Part shown: positions 1-7,845 of the stretch, piece by piece
How positions within the stretch are numbered: the stretch's first letter is position 1
Layout of the letters: every line of letters begins with the position of its first letter
Made by a program: the position numbers and the translations under genes
The notes under the pieces: model-generated
What the model was told of the DNA's origin: nothing
Databases searched by the model: none
Seen by the model: only the letters and a program-made list of their open reading frames with translations
Assembly: GCA_947074335.1 (NCBI GenBank)
Contig: CAMTPG010000077.1
Coordinates: forward strand, 1-9,489
Length of the DNA stretch: 9,489 nucleotides
Reading direction: 5' to 3'
Source: an uncultured Parabacteroides sp.
GTDB taxonomy: Bacteria; Bacteroidota; Bacteroidia; Bacteroidales; Tannerellaceae

Positions 1-1223
1 CCTACATTTTTCATTACCGGAATCCAGAGGATACCTAATACTACTACTACTACCGTTGCAATACGACCTACATATAATAAAGTCTTTTCGGATGCTTCGG
101 GTTTGTATTTTTTGTAGAAGTCGATGGTGAACAACATAGCCGATGAGTTAAACAGCGAAGCCAGCGAACTCATCAACGCAGCCAGAATACCACAAACCAC
201 CAGTCCTTTGAAACCGGCCGGCAGCAACTGTGCAACCAGCGAAGGGAATGCCGCATCGGCAGAGCTCATGCTGAAAGGAACTTCGTTGATGATGACACCG
301 TTTTTCTGCATCGTAAAGGCAATCATACCCGGAACGAGGAATAAAAATACCGGCATCAGTTTCAGATAACCGCCGAAGATGGTACCGCGACGAGCTTCTT
401 TTTCGTTTTTACCAGAAAGTACACGCTGAACAATGAACTGGTCTGTACACCAGTACCAGAAACCGATGATCGACGAACCGATCAAAACACCCAGCCAGGG
501 ATACTCAGGGTCGCGATTGTCGCGAATCAGATTTACCATCGAATCGCCATAATCATTTACCGGTGTCAGGCTACAGGCTTCAAGCACCTGTTCCCAGCCA
601 CCTACGGCTTTCAGTCCTAAAACCAGAATAACGAGCGATCCCATTAATAAGATCGGTGTTTGCAGTACCGAGGTATAAAGCACCGATTTCATACCACCTA
701 CAATGGTATAGAGTGCGGTAAGTAAAACAAGGCCGATGGCAGCAATCCAGAAGAAATCGATTCCCCATAATTCCTGAATTCCGAAAACCTCTTTAAATAC
801 AAGACCGCCGGCATAAACCGTTACCGCTACTTTTGTTAATACATAGCTGACCAGCGAGATCAGCGAGAGAATGGTTCGTGAAGCCCTGTTGTAACGTTTT
901 TCGAGGAACTCCGGCATGGTAAGTACCATACTGCGTTCGTAAAAAGGTACGAAAACCCAGCCCAGAATCAATACCATCCAGGCCTGAATTTCCCAGTGAG
1001 CCATTGCCATACCGCTTGAAGCGCCGGCGCCGGCCAGACCAATCAGGTGTTCAGATCCAATATTAGATGCAAAGATAGAAGCACCGATAGCGAGCCAGGT
1101 AGCATCGCGTCCAGCCAGGAAGAAATCTTCCGAACTGCTCTGCTTCTGTTTAAATACCCATACAATAATCCCAATCAGGGCACAAGCAAAGAGCCCGATT
1201 ACAATAAAATCAAGTGTTGTCAT
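1..1223 (-). CDS. SGLT-type sodium/sugar symporter (SSS family), N-terminal part
   Basis: Inner-membrane sodium/solute symporter that probably brings L-arabinose (or galactose/glucose) into the cell with Na+. The frame runs open from the ATG at 1223 to the window edge, giving 407 residues; family members are usually 500-600 or more, so the C-terminal helices are missing. Several hydrophobic helices are visible. Residues 52-66 (ASNIGSEHLIGLAGA) resemble human SGLT1, including the His at 59, and E78 lies where SGLT1 has a sugar-contacting Glu. Other family marks are MPEFLEKRYN (103-112), GGMKSVLYTSVLQTP (176-190), WYWCTDQFIVQRVLS (256-270) and the serine pair S352-S353 in a segment resembling the Na2-site helix. 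It is the last visible gene of the operon, 34 bases after rpiB, and the only transporter in view. Family is certain; substrate is inferred from context. Confidence 0.93.
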   Translation of the reverse strand, partial: MTTLDFIVIGLFACALIGIIVWVFKQKQSSSEDFFLAGRDATWLAIGASIFASNIGSEHLIGLAGAGASSGMAMAHWEIQAWMVLILGWVFVPFYERSMVLTMPEFLEKRYNRASRTILSLISLVSYVLTKVAVTVYAGGLVFKEVFGIQELWGIDFFWIAAIGLVLLTALYTIVGGMKSVLYTSVLQTPILLMGSLVILVLGLKAVGGWEQVLEACSLTPVNDYGDSMVNLIRDNRDPEYPWLGVLIGSSIIGFWYWCTDQFIVQRVLSGKNEKEARRGTIFGGYLKLMPVFLFLVPGMIAFTMQKNGVIINEVPFSMSSADAAFPSLVAQLLPAGFKGLVVCGILAALMSSLASLFNSSAMLFTIDFYKKYKPEASEKTLLYVGRIATVVVVVLGILWIPVMKNV

Positions 1224-1245
1224 AAAAGTGTTTTTACATGATATT

Positions 1246-1273
1246 AATCCCCTTAAATTACTTCAAGGGGATT
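1246..1273 (-). other. stem-loop across the rpiB stop codon
   Basis: Perfect 9-base inverted repeat, aatcccctt (1246-1254) and aaggggatt (1265-1273), with a 10-base loop. It includes the last codons and the TAA stop of rpiB and ends about 22 bases before the symporter ATG. On the minus strand no U-tract follows, so it is a poor terminator for the operon; an mRNA-stabilising or expression-tuning stem is more likely. On the plus strand it is followed by ttgttta, a weak T-rich tail that could only stop antisense transcripts. Confidence 0.5.
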
Positions 1274-1692
1274 TTGTTTATTCTTAGTTGATGTCGTCCT
1301 CCTTCGAATGATGTGGTTAAAAATGCTTCCAGAATACGTGTGGCTTCCTCTGTGGTGATAAATCTTCCCGGCATCACCAACACGTTCGAGTCGTTGTGTG
1401 CACGGGCTAAAGCGGCCAGATCTTCATTCCAGCATAAAGCGGCCCGGATCTCCTGATGCTTATTTAATGCCATGGCTATACCATTGCCCGACCCGCAGGC
1501 AGCAATACCGGGATATACTTCGCCGGCTTCGATGGCATGTGCCAGAGCATGTGCAAAATCAGGATAATCGCAGCTTTCGGCTGAGAATGTACCAAAATCT
1601 TTGTATGCCAATCCTTTTGCATCAAGCAGTTGTTTAATGAATTCTTTCAGTTCAAAACCTGCGTGATCGCTACAAATACCTATTGTTTTCAT
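1258..1692 (-). CDS. rpiB: ribose-5-phosphate isomerase B
   Basis: Cytoplasmic RpiB/LacAB-type isomerase interconverting ribose 5-phosphate and ribulose 5-phosphate. With the ATG at 1692 the protein has 144 residues, normal for the family (about 140-150). Visible active-site features are D9-H10 near the N-terminus, C67 in AACGSGNGIA (catalytic Cys, E. coli Cys66 equivalent), H99 in RAHND, and the phosphate-contacting region GGRHQLRI (131-138). A TTG three codons upstream (1701) keeps the frame open, but the ATG begins the conserved strand MKTIGICSDHAG and is the better start. The gene lies between transketolase and the symporter; with transketolase it would help feed pentose phosphates made from arabinose into the non-oxidative pathway. 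RpiB enzymes can also act on allose 6-phosphate, but no allose genes are nearby. Confidence 0.94.
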   Translation of the reverse strand: MKTIGICSDHAGFELKEFIKQLLDAKGLAYKDFGTFSAESCDYPDFAHALAHAIEAGEVYPGIAACGSGNGIAMALNKHQEIRAALCWNEDLAALARAHNDSNVLVMPGRFITTEEATRILEAFLTTSFEGGRHQLRINKIPLK

Positions 1693-1708
1693 ATTTATCA
1701 ATTAGAGG

Positions 1709-1740
1709 CAATAGCCGGATTCGTAAAAATCCGGCTATTG
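1709..1740 (-). other. perfect 12-bp intercistronic stem-loop between tkt and rpiB
   Basis: The arms caatagccggat (1709-1720) and atccggctattg (1729-1740) are exact reverse complements with an 8-base loop. The stem begins 8 bases after the transketolase stop and ends 16 bases before the rpiB ATG. On the minus strand the following bases are CCTCTAATTG, with no U-tract, so this is not a standard intrinsic terminator. It could protect the 3' end of the upstream message, mark a processing site or partly attenuate rpiB and symporter expression. The structure is plain in the sequence; its role is inferred. Confidence 0.65.
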
Positions 1741-1748
1741 TATGATTC

Positions 1749-3776
1749 TTAACCTAATAATTCTTTTACCTGTTTGTAAACATTGGCACCGGTGAAACCT
1801 AATTTTTCATCCAGAACAGTATACGGAGCCGAGAATCCGAATGATTCCAATCCCCATACTTTGCCTTTGCTTCCTACAAGTCCCTCAAGATTTACAGGCA
1901 AGCCTGCTGTCAGACCAAATACCACTTCTCCGGCAGGAAGAACAGATTCCTGATAGGCTTTATCCTGTGCACGGAACAAACCTTCTGAAGGAACCGATAC
2001 GATACGTACTTTAACGCCTTCGTTACGCAACAGCGCTGCACCCTCTTCGAGTGTTGCCACTTCAGAACCCGAAGCTACCAGAATAACATCCGGATTTTCG
2101 TCGGTGTTCACAATGTAGGCACCTTTTTCGGCCTGCATGGCTTCGTCGTAACGATTGGTTTTAGCAGAGAGATCCTTGATGTTCTGACGTGACAGAATCA
2201 GTGCGGTTGGTGTATGCGTATTTTCCATCGCCATTTTCCAGGCAATGGTTGTTTCGGTAACATCAGCCGGACGAAGAACTAACATCGAGTTATGTCCTTT
2301 GTGATTCTTCAGTTTTTCCATCAGACGGATTTGAGCCTCCTGTTCAACTGGTTCGTGTGTCGGACCATCTTCGCCCACACGGAATGCATCGTGTGTCCAG
2401 ATGAATTTAACCGGCAGCTCCATCAGGGCAGCCATACGAATGGCAGGTTTCATGTAATCGGAGAATACGAAGAATGTTCCGCAAGCTACAATTACACCGC
2501 CATGCAAAGCCATACCGATACAAACACAAGCCATTGTAAGCTCAGCCACACCGGCCTGGAAGAAGGCACCACTGAAGTCGCCTTTCACCATCGAATGTGT
2601 CTTTTTCAGGAAACCGTCGGTTTTATCCGAGTTCGATAAGTCGGCCGAAGCACAGATCATGTTTTCAACATGCGTTGCCAGGTAACCCAGTACATTGGCC
2701 GAAGCGGCACGTGTAGCCTGATTTGGTTTCTGTTCGATCGATTTCCAGTCGAGCTGAGGCATTTTGCCGGCAAACCAGTTCTCCAGTTTTACAGCCAGTT
2801 CCGGATTGGCTTTCGCCCAGGCCTCTTTTGCTGCATACTGCTGAGCCACGATTGTTTCGAGCTCTTTGGCACGGTTTGCATATAATTCTACCACTTCATC
2901 AAAAATCTGGAAAGGATTTTCCGGATTTCCGCCCAGTGCCTTGATGGTATCTGCCATGCTGGCACCGGCAGCCGACAGAGGCTGTCCGTGAGTAGATACT
3001 TTGTTTTCGTAGCTTTCGTTAGCCGCAGTTACAGCGCCTTTACCCATGATGGTGTGACCGATGATTAATACCGGCTGACCTGTTACGGCTTTGGCTTCCT
3101 GCAATGCTTTGCGAATTTCGGCTACATCGTTTCCGTTGATATCAATAACTTTCCATCCCCAGGCTTCATATTTCATGGCCACATTTTCGCAAGTTACTTC
3201 CTCTACGGTAGTAGACAGCTGAATGTTGTTTGCATCGTAAAACATGATCAGGTTATCCAGACCCAGTGTTCCGGCAATACGACCGGCACCCTGCGAAATT
3301 TCTTCCTGGACTCCGCCATCAGAGATATAAGCATAGATTGTTTGATTCATCACATCGCCCAGACGAGCTTTCAGGAATTTAGCCGCGATGGCTGCACCTA
3401 CTGCATAAGTATGTCCCTGACCTAACGGGCCGGATGTGTTTTCGATACCACGCATCACATCCACTTCGGGATGTCCCGGTGTAACGCTTCCCCACTGACG
3501 GAACTGTTTCAGCTCATCCATCGTGAATTTACCGGTGAGCGCAAGTACTGAATAAAGCATCGGTGACATATGACCCGGATCAAGGAAGAAACGGTCTCTG
3601 CCTTCCCATTTCGGATTCTTTGGATCGTATACCAGAAACTCTGAAAACAGTACATTTACAAAGTCGGCTCCGCCCATTGCTCCTCCCGGGTGTCCAGAAT
3701 TAGCCTTTTCTACCATTGATGCAGACAAAATACGGATGTTGTCTGCTGCTTTGTTCATTAATTTAATATCGTTCAT
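1749..3776 (-). CDS. tkt: transketolase
   Basis: Thiamine-diphosphate and Mg-dependent cytoplasmic transketolase, moving two-carbon units from xylulose 5-phosphate to ribose 5-phosphate or erythrose 4-phosphate. With the ATG at 3776 it has 675 residues, a full-length two-chain-in-one enzyme. Conserved residues can be followed along the chain: H29 (SGHPGG), H69 (GHMSP), H102 (TPGHPE), GPLGQG (116-121), the cofactor motif DGG...DANN (153-184), H263 (STHG), R356, the catalytic Glu E412 (GVAEL), D470 and H474 (EDGPTHEP), and R530 (SRQN). The Gly that usually opens the GDG motif is Ser152, and the usual REH around the catalytic Glu reads AEL; both look like subfamily variation. The frame extends to a TTG at 3803, but this overlaps the candidate promoter; a second ATG at 3758 is also possible. 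It lies 59 bases after araB, in the position expected to take up AraD's product. Confidence 0.96.
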   Translation of the reverse strand: MNDIKLMNKAADNIRILSASMVEKANSGHPGGAMGGADFVNVLFSEFLVYDPKNPKWEGRDRFFLDPGHMSPMLYSVLALTGKFTMDELKQFRQWGSVTPGHPEVDVMRGIENTSGPLGQGHTYAVGAAIAAKFLKARLGDVMNQTIYAYISDGGVQEEISQGAGRIAGTLGLDNLIMFYDANNIQLSTTVEEVTCENVAMKYEAWGWKVIDINGNDVAEIRKALQEAKAVTGQPVLIIGHTIMGKGAVTAANESYENKVSTHGQPLSAAGASMADTIKALGGNPENPFQIFDEVVELYANRAKELETIVAQQYAAKEAWAKANPELAVKLENWFAGKMPQLDWKSIEQKPNQATRAASANVLGYLATHVENMICASADLSNSDKTDGFLKKTHSMVKGDFSGAFFQAGVAELTMACVCIGMALHGGVIVACGTFFVFSDYMKPAIRMAALMELPVKFIWTHDAFRVGEDGPTHEPVEQEAQIRLMEKLKNHKGHNSMLVLRPADVTETTIAWKMAMENTHTPTALILSRQNIKDLSAKTNRYDEAMQAEKGAYIVNTDENPDVILVASGSEVATLEEGAALLRNEGVKVRIVSVPSEGLFRAQDKAYQESVLPAGEVVFGLTAGLPVNLEGLVGSKGKVWGLESFGFSAPYTVLDEKLGFTGANVYKQVKELLG

Positions 3777-3800
3777 TGTAATGAATTTATAAAATTTGTG

Positions 3801-3808
3801 CAAAGATA
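3801..3808 (-). promoter_or_regulatory. candidate internal promoter (-7 box TATCTTTG) upstream of tkt
   Basis: In the 59-base araB-tkt gap the minus strand reads TATCTTTGC, a full match to the TAnnTTTG -7 consensus recognised by the Bacteroidota primary sigma factor, 24 bases upstream of the tkt ATG. No clear TTG is found at the usual -33 distance; the nearest candidate at about 20 bases is GTG. It may give tkt, rpiB and the symporter some transcription independent of arabinose induction. An 8-base degenerate match can arise by chance, so this is only a candidate. Confidence 0.42.
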
Positions 3809-3835
3809 GGCAATCTCGTTATATTGAGCACCATA

Positions 3836-5512
3836 TCAATGAAACAATTCCTTTTCCGTGAAGTTGCCTAACTTCCGATATTTTTCATACAGAGCGAGAT
3901 AAAGCGCATGATTTTCTGCATTTGGCAAATATTCTTTGGCAAATCCCAGTCCCATAGCTTTTTGTGCATCTTCAATTTTCGGATATACACCGGCTGCCAC
4001 AGCCGCAAACATCGACGATCCGAAGGCACAGGCCTGTTCGGCTTTCGCCACTTTGATCGGCATATTCAGTACATCGGCTAATGTTTGCATCACAAAAGGT
4101 GATTTCAGCGAGATTCCGCCGATACCGATTACGCTGTCGATACGCACGCCGTTTTCGAGGAAACGATCTACAATTGCTTTCGATCCGAAGGCGGTTGCTT
4201 CCACCAACGCACGGAAAATAAGCGGAGCAGAGCTGGCCAGATTTAATCCGGTGATGGTTCCTTTTACCAGCTGGCTGGCATCGGGTGTACGGCGACCGTT
4301 CATCCAGTCTACCGCCAGTATTGTACTTTCGCTAACCGGAACTTTTGCAGCCTCTTCTGAAAGTGCAGGGATAATCTGATCCAGTGTTTCATCGATCAGT
4401 TTTGTTTTAGTCTCTTCGTCGATCAGTGTGCTCTTGGCCAGAATATTTTCGATTGGCCAGGCCAGTACGCGTTTAAACCAGGCATAAATATCGCCAAATC
4501 CCGACTGACCGGCTTCGAGACCCACCATGCCCGGAATTACAGAACCGTCTACCTGTCCGCAAATACCCGGAATCAGTTTATCGCCGATCTCTTCGTACGA
4601 TGACACCATGATATCGCAGGTTGATGTTCCGATAACACGCACAAATGTATTGGGTGTGATTTCGGCACCCACGGCACCCATATGGCAATCGAATGCACCT
4701 ACGGCAACAGCTACATCCTCAGATAAGCCCAGTCGTTTAGCCCACTCGGGCGTCAAAGTACCCACCTGGGTATCGCTTGTATGTGTCTTCTCAAATAGAT
4801 GTTCTCTGAATCCTGCCAGTTTTGGCTCTAAAGCAACCAAAAACTCTTCAGAAGGCAATCCGCCCCATTCTTCCAGCCACATAGCTTTATGACCTGCCGA
4901 ACAACGTCCGCGATAAGCCTCTTCCGGTTTTGTTTTGCCGGTAATCAGTGCCGGCAGCCAGTCGCAATGCTCAATCCACGAATAGGCAGCTTTTTCTACG
5001 GCTTCATCTTCGCGCAATACATGGGCAATTTTAGCCCAAACCCATTCCGACGAATAGATACCGCCTTCGTAAGCTGTATAATCGATATCCCATTTTTTGG
5101 CCAGCTCATTGATTTCGGCAGCCTCTTTAATGGCTGTATGATCTTTCCAAAGGATGAACATCGCATTGGGGTTTTCGGCAAATTCGGGGCGCAGCGCCAG
5201 CGGCAGACCATTTTCGTCGATCAGTACCGGCGTACTTCCCGTGGTATCGAAAGCAATACCTACCACCTTTTCGGCTGTACCGGCAGGGCATTTAGCCAAA
5301 GCTTCTTTCACGGTTGTTTCCAATCCTTCGATATAATCGAGCGGATGCTGGCGATACCGGTTTTTCAGCGGATCGCAATATTTGCCTTCCATCCAGCGCG
5401 GATAATATTTTACGGCAGATGCCATCTCCTCGCCGGTAGCGGCGTTTACTACTACGGCACGACAAGAATCGCTACCGTAGTCAAGTCCAATTACATATTT
5501 TTCGTTAGCCAT
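3836..5512 (-). CDS. araB: L-ribulokinase (FGGY family)
   Basis: Cytoplasmic kinase that phosphorylates L-ribulose with ATP to L-ribulose 5-phosphate. The 558 residues agree with AraB (about 560 in enterobacteria) and exceed most FGGY kinases (about 490-510), including xylulokinase. The N-terminal phosphate-binding strand is GLDYGSDS (9-16), where AraB proteins have DYGSDS. The second segment DTTGSTPV (89-96) and the catalytic-base region GAFDCHMGAVGA with D275 follow. The C-terminal ATPase domain shows IGTSTCD (294-300), NGRRTPD (405-411) and GGISLKSP (465-472). The ATG at 5512 follows the araA stop after only 2 bases, so the two are probably translationally coupled. No frameshift or missing key residue was seen. 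Confidence 0.96.
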   Translation of the reverse strand: MANEKYVIGLDYGSDSCRAVVVNAATGEEMASAVKYYPRWMEGKYCDPLKNRYRQHPLDYIEGLETTVKEALAKCPAGTAEKVVGIAFDTTGSTPVLIDENGLPLALRPEFAENPNAMFILWKDHTAIKEAAEINELAKKWDIDYTAYEGGIYSSEWVWAKIAHVLREDEAVEKAAYSWIEHCDWLPALITGKTKPEEAYRGRCSAGHKAMWLEEWGGLPSEEFLVALEPKLAGFREHLFEKTHTSDTQVGTLTPEWAKRLGLSEDVAVAVGAFDCHMGAVGAEITPNTFVRVIGTSTCDIMVSSYEEIGDKLIPGICGQVDGSVIPGMVGLEAGQSGFGDIYAWFKRVLAWPIENILAKSTLIDEETKTKLIDETLDQIIPALSEEAAKVPVSESTILAVDWMNGRRTPDASQLVKGTITGLNLASSAPLIFRALVEATAFGSKAIVDRFLENGVRIDSVIGIGGISLKSPFVMQTLADVLNMPIKVAKAEQACAFGSSMFAAVAAGVYPKIEDAQKAMGLGFAKEYLPNAENHALYLALYEKYRKLGNFTEKELFH

Positions 5513-5514
5513 AC

Positions 5515-7026
5515 TTACGATTGTAATGCGCGGTTCAACATATAATACAAATCATTGTATTGTAATTCTCTCTTGAACGACTGAATGGTAGTATCATTAT
5601 CGATAATCACCATTTCAATACCCGCGATATCGGCATAATCCTGCAAATCTTCTACAGTTAAATCGTACGAGAAGCTGGTGTGGTGTGTACCACCGGCCAG
5701 AATCCAGGCAGCAGCACCAATTTCCAGGTTCGGTTGCGGAATCCACAGGGCAGAAGCTACCGGCAATTTCGGCAGTTCTTTGCTTTGGATGCAATCTACC
5801 ACATTCACAATCATGCGGAAACGGTTACCCATATCTACAATCGTTGCAGCTACACCGGTTCCCTCTTTTGATGTAAATACCAGACGGGCCGGATCATTTT
5901 TGCCGCCGATGCCCAACGGATGTACTTCGAGTGTAGGTTTCTTATCAGCGATCAGCGGACAAACTTCGAGCATATGTGCCTGCAGAATAGAGCTGTTTTC
6001 GCCATCGAAATGCAGGGTATAATCTTCCAGGAATGAGCAGCCTTTGGGCAATCCCTGTCCCATAAACCACATGGTGCGATATAAAGCCGCTGTTTTCCAG
6101 TCGCCTTCGGCTCCGAATCCGTAGCCTTCAGCCATCAGTCGCTGGCACGCCAGACCCGGCAGCTGATCGATGCCTTTCAGGTCATCAAAATTTGTAGTGA
6201 ATGCTTTCGCTCCTTTGGCTTTCAGGAAACGACGCAGTGCGATTTCCACGCGTGCAGCTTCCCATACCTGATTGTAAGCTTTGCTGCGGCCATCCAGAAT
6301 ATCGGCTCCGCAATCGTATGATGCATGGTATTCGTCTACCAGTGCTTTAATATCTTCGTCGGTTACTTTATCCTGCTCGGCTACCAGCTCTGCAATCGGA
6401 CAGTAATCTACATGGTATCCGAATTTCAGTTCGGCTTCCACTTTGTCGCCATCTGTTACGGCCACATTATTCATCTGATCGCCAAAACGGATAATCAGCA
6501 TATCCTGCGAGTCTGCCCAGCCTGCTGCCACGCGCATCCACGAAGCAATTTTAAGTTGTGCTTTTTCATCCTGCCAGTGACCTACGATCACTTTGCGGTT
6601 TTTGCGCATGCGGCTTACCATATGACCGAATTCGCGGTCGCCGTGAGCCGACTGGTTCAGATTCATGAAATCCATATCGATTTCAGCCCATGGAATTTCT
6701 TTATTGAATTGTGTATGGAAATGTAAAAGCGGTTTTCTCAGTTCCTGTAAGCCGTGAATCCACATTTTAGCAGGCGAGAAGGTATGCATCCAGGTAATTA
6801 CCCCGATACATTTATCATCGTTATTAGCAGCTTTAAAAGCGGCTGTTACCTCTTTGGCTGAATTTACAGTGCCTTTATAGACTACTTTTACCGGCAATTT
6901 ACCCGATTCGTTCAGGCCTTTTACCATCTCATTAGAATGTGCGTCTACTTTTACTACTGCGTCGCCTCCGTACAGCAGCTGTGCTCCTGTTACGAACCAA
7001 ACTTCGAAATCTTTAAATGCTGTCAT
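5515..7026 (-). CDS. araA: L-arabinose isomerase
   Basis: Cytoplasmic, metal-dependent (usually Mn2+) isomerase converting L-arabinose to L-ribulose, the first catabolic step. The protein has 503 residues; E. coli AraA has 500. The four metal-binding/catalytic positions are present: E307 (GAEGDW), E334 (FLEDYT), H351 (AHMLEVCP) and the His pair H448-H449 (GGTHHTSF). The N-terminus begins with the typical EVWFVTGAQLLYG (8-20), and TWMHTFSPAKMW (78-89) is another family segment. The ATG at 7026 follows araD by 38 bases, and the stop lies 2 bases before araB. Some AraA enzymes also isomerise D-galactose to tagatose, but nothing here indicates that role. Confidence 0.98.
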   Translation of the reverse strand: MTAFKDFEVWFVTGAQLLYGGDAVVKVDAHSNEMVKGLNESGKLPVKVVYKGTVNSAKEVTAAFKAANNDDKCIGVITWMHTFSPAKMWIHGLQELRKPLLHFHTQFNKEIPWAEIDMDFMNLNQSAHGDREFGHMVSRMRKNRKVIVGHWQDEKAQLKIASWMRVAAGWADSQDMLIIRFGDQMNNVAVTDGDKVEAELKFGYHVDYCPIAELVAEQDKVTDEDIKALVDEYHASYDCGADILDGRSKAYNQVWEAARVEIALRRFLKAKGAKAFTTNFDDLKGIDQLPGLACQRLMAEGYGFGAEGDWKTAALYRTMWFMGQGLPKGCSFLEDYTLHFDGENSSILQAHMLEVCPLIADKKPTLEVHPLGIGGKNDPARLVFTSKEGTGVAATIVDMGNRFRMIVNVVDCIQSKELPKLPVASALWIPQPNLEIGAAAWILAGGTHHTSFSYDLTVEDLQDYADIAGIEMVIIDNDTTIQSFKRELQYNDLYYMLNRALQS

Positions 7027-7064
7027 GGTTGTCGATTTAATTTGTTGTTGTTTTTATTTTTAGT

Positions 7065-7751
7065 TTATTTTTGTCCATAATAGGCATTAGGCCCGTGTTT
7101 TCTTTCAAAATGCTTGGTAATCAGATCCGGATTCATCGAAAGTTGCGGATTAATGTTGTACGAAATGAAAGCCATTTTCGCCACCTGTTCCATGACTACG
7201 GCATTATATACCGCCTCGTCGGCATCTTTTCCCCAGGAGAACGGACCGTGATTGTTTACCAAAACCGCAGGAATGTGTGTCGGATTAAGCTCCCTAAACC
7301 GTTCGGCAATAACCAATCCGGTCTCTTCTTCGTAATTGCCCTGAATTTCTTCGCGGGTCATTTTGCGTGTACAGGGAATAGCATCGCTGAAATAATCAGC
7401 ATGCGTGGTTCCGATATTCGGAATATCGCATCCGGCCTGTGCCCACGATGTGGCATAGGTTGAGTGTGTATGTACAATGCCGCCGATTTCCGGGAAAGCA
7501 TGATATAATACAAGATGAGTGGGTGTATCTGAAGAGGGTTTCAGTTTGCCTTCCACCACGTTGCCCTGCAGATCCAGCACTACCATATCTTCGGCTTTCA
7601 TCTGTTCGTAGGATACGCCGGAGGGTTTAATCACAACAAGGCCTTTTTCGCGGTCGATTGCACTGACATTTCCCCAGGTGAAAAGAACCAATCCGTGTTT
7701 TACCAAATCCAGATTGGCCTGAAATACCTTTTCTTTTAATGATTCAATCAT
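7065..7751 (-). CDS. araD: L-ribulose-5-phosphate 4-epimerase
   Basis: Class II aldolase-fold, zinc-dependent epimerase that converts L-ribulose 5-phosphate to D-xylulose 5-phosphate, the entry point to the pentose phosphate pathway. Its 228 residues match AraD (231 in E. coli). The fold's marks are TWGNVSAID (25-33), KPSGV (42-46), SSDTPTH (73-79), zinc ligands H94 and H96 in VHTHS, H168 in NNHGPF, D119 in THADYF, and the C-terminal [10 protein letters not shown] carrying the catalytic Tyr (Y224 or Y225). The alternative L-fuculose-phosphate aldolase is shorter and lacks this tail. The ATG at 7751 gives the usual [13 protein letters not shown] start. It is the first gene after the 452-base control region and so probably opens the arabinose operon. 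Confidence 0.97.
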   Translation of the reverse strand: MIESLKEKVFQANLDLVKHGLVLFTWGNVSAIDREKGLVVIKPSGVSYEQMKAEDMVVLDLQGNVVEGKLKPSSDTPTHLVLYHAFPEIGGIVHTHSTYATSWAQAGCDIPNIGTTHADYFSDAIPCTRKMTREEIQGNYEEETGLVIAERFRELNPTHIPAVLVNNHGPFSWGKDADEAVYNAVVMEQVAKMAFISYNINPQLSMNPDLITKHFERKHGPNAYYGQK

Positions 7752-7759
7752 ATCTTATA

Positions 7760-7769
7760 TAATAGTATA
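7760..7769. promoter_or_regulatory. candidate AraR operator in the araD leader
   Basis: The 10-mer TAATAGTATA begins 9 bases upstream of the araD ATG. The same 10-mer occurs on the opposite strand just upstream of araR (8915-8924), the only other leader expected to be under AraR control. Both lie in AT-rich sequence with partial dyad symmetry. A site this close to the ATG would block transcription or initial elongation when the repressor is bound. AraR of Bacteroides thetaiotaomicron is known to bind palindromic sites upstream of arabinose genes and to release them with L-arabinose; assigning that role to this motif is inference. Confidence 0.45.
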
Positions 7770-7845
7770 TTGTAGTTAAACTTACTTTGTTTTCTTACTC
7801 TGGTGTAAAAGTAACACTTTACAAAAGATGGAAGAAATAAAATGC

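Noticed and set aside
39..53. Five tandem TAC triplets at the left edge, a possible phase-variation tract
   Set aside because: It lies in the symporter frame, where it encodes a run of Val in a membrane helix. Triplet changes would not shift the frame and five copies is short.
1693..1701. Upstream TTG start for rpiB
   Set aside because: It adds only three residues, and the ATG at 1692 begins the conserved first strand of the family.
1709..1740. Reading the tkt-rpiB stem-loop as an intrinsic terminator
   Set aside because: No U-tract follows on the minus strand, and the next genes belong functionally to the same pathway.
3777..3803. Upstream TTG start that would lengthen transketolase by nine residues
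   Set aside because: The extra residues (MHKFYKFIT) do not resemble transketolase, and the TTG lies within the candidate -7 box; the ATG at 3776 is a better start.
4889..5545. 218-codon open frame on the plus strand opposite araB
   Set aside because: It is fully antisense to a well-conserved kinase and shows no recognisable domain; long antisense frames are common opposite such genes. The same holds for plus-strand frames at 3936-4379, 4527-4892, 6325-6726 and 7071-7463.
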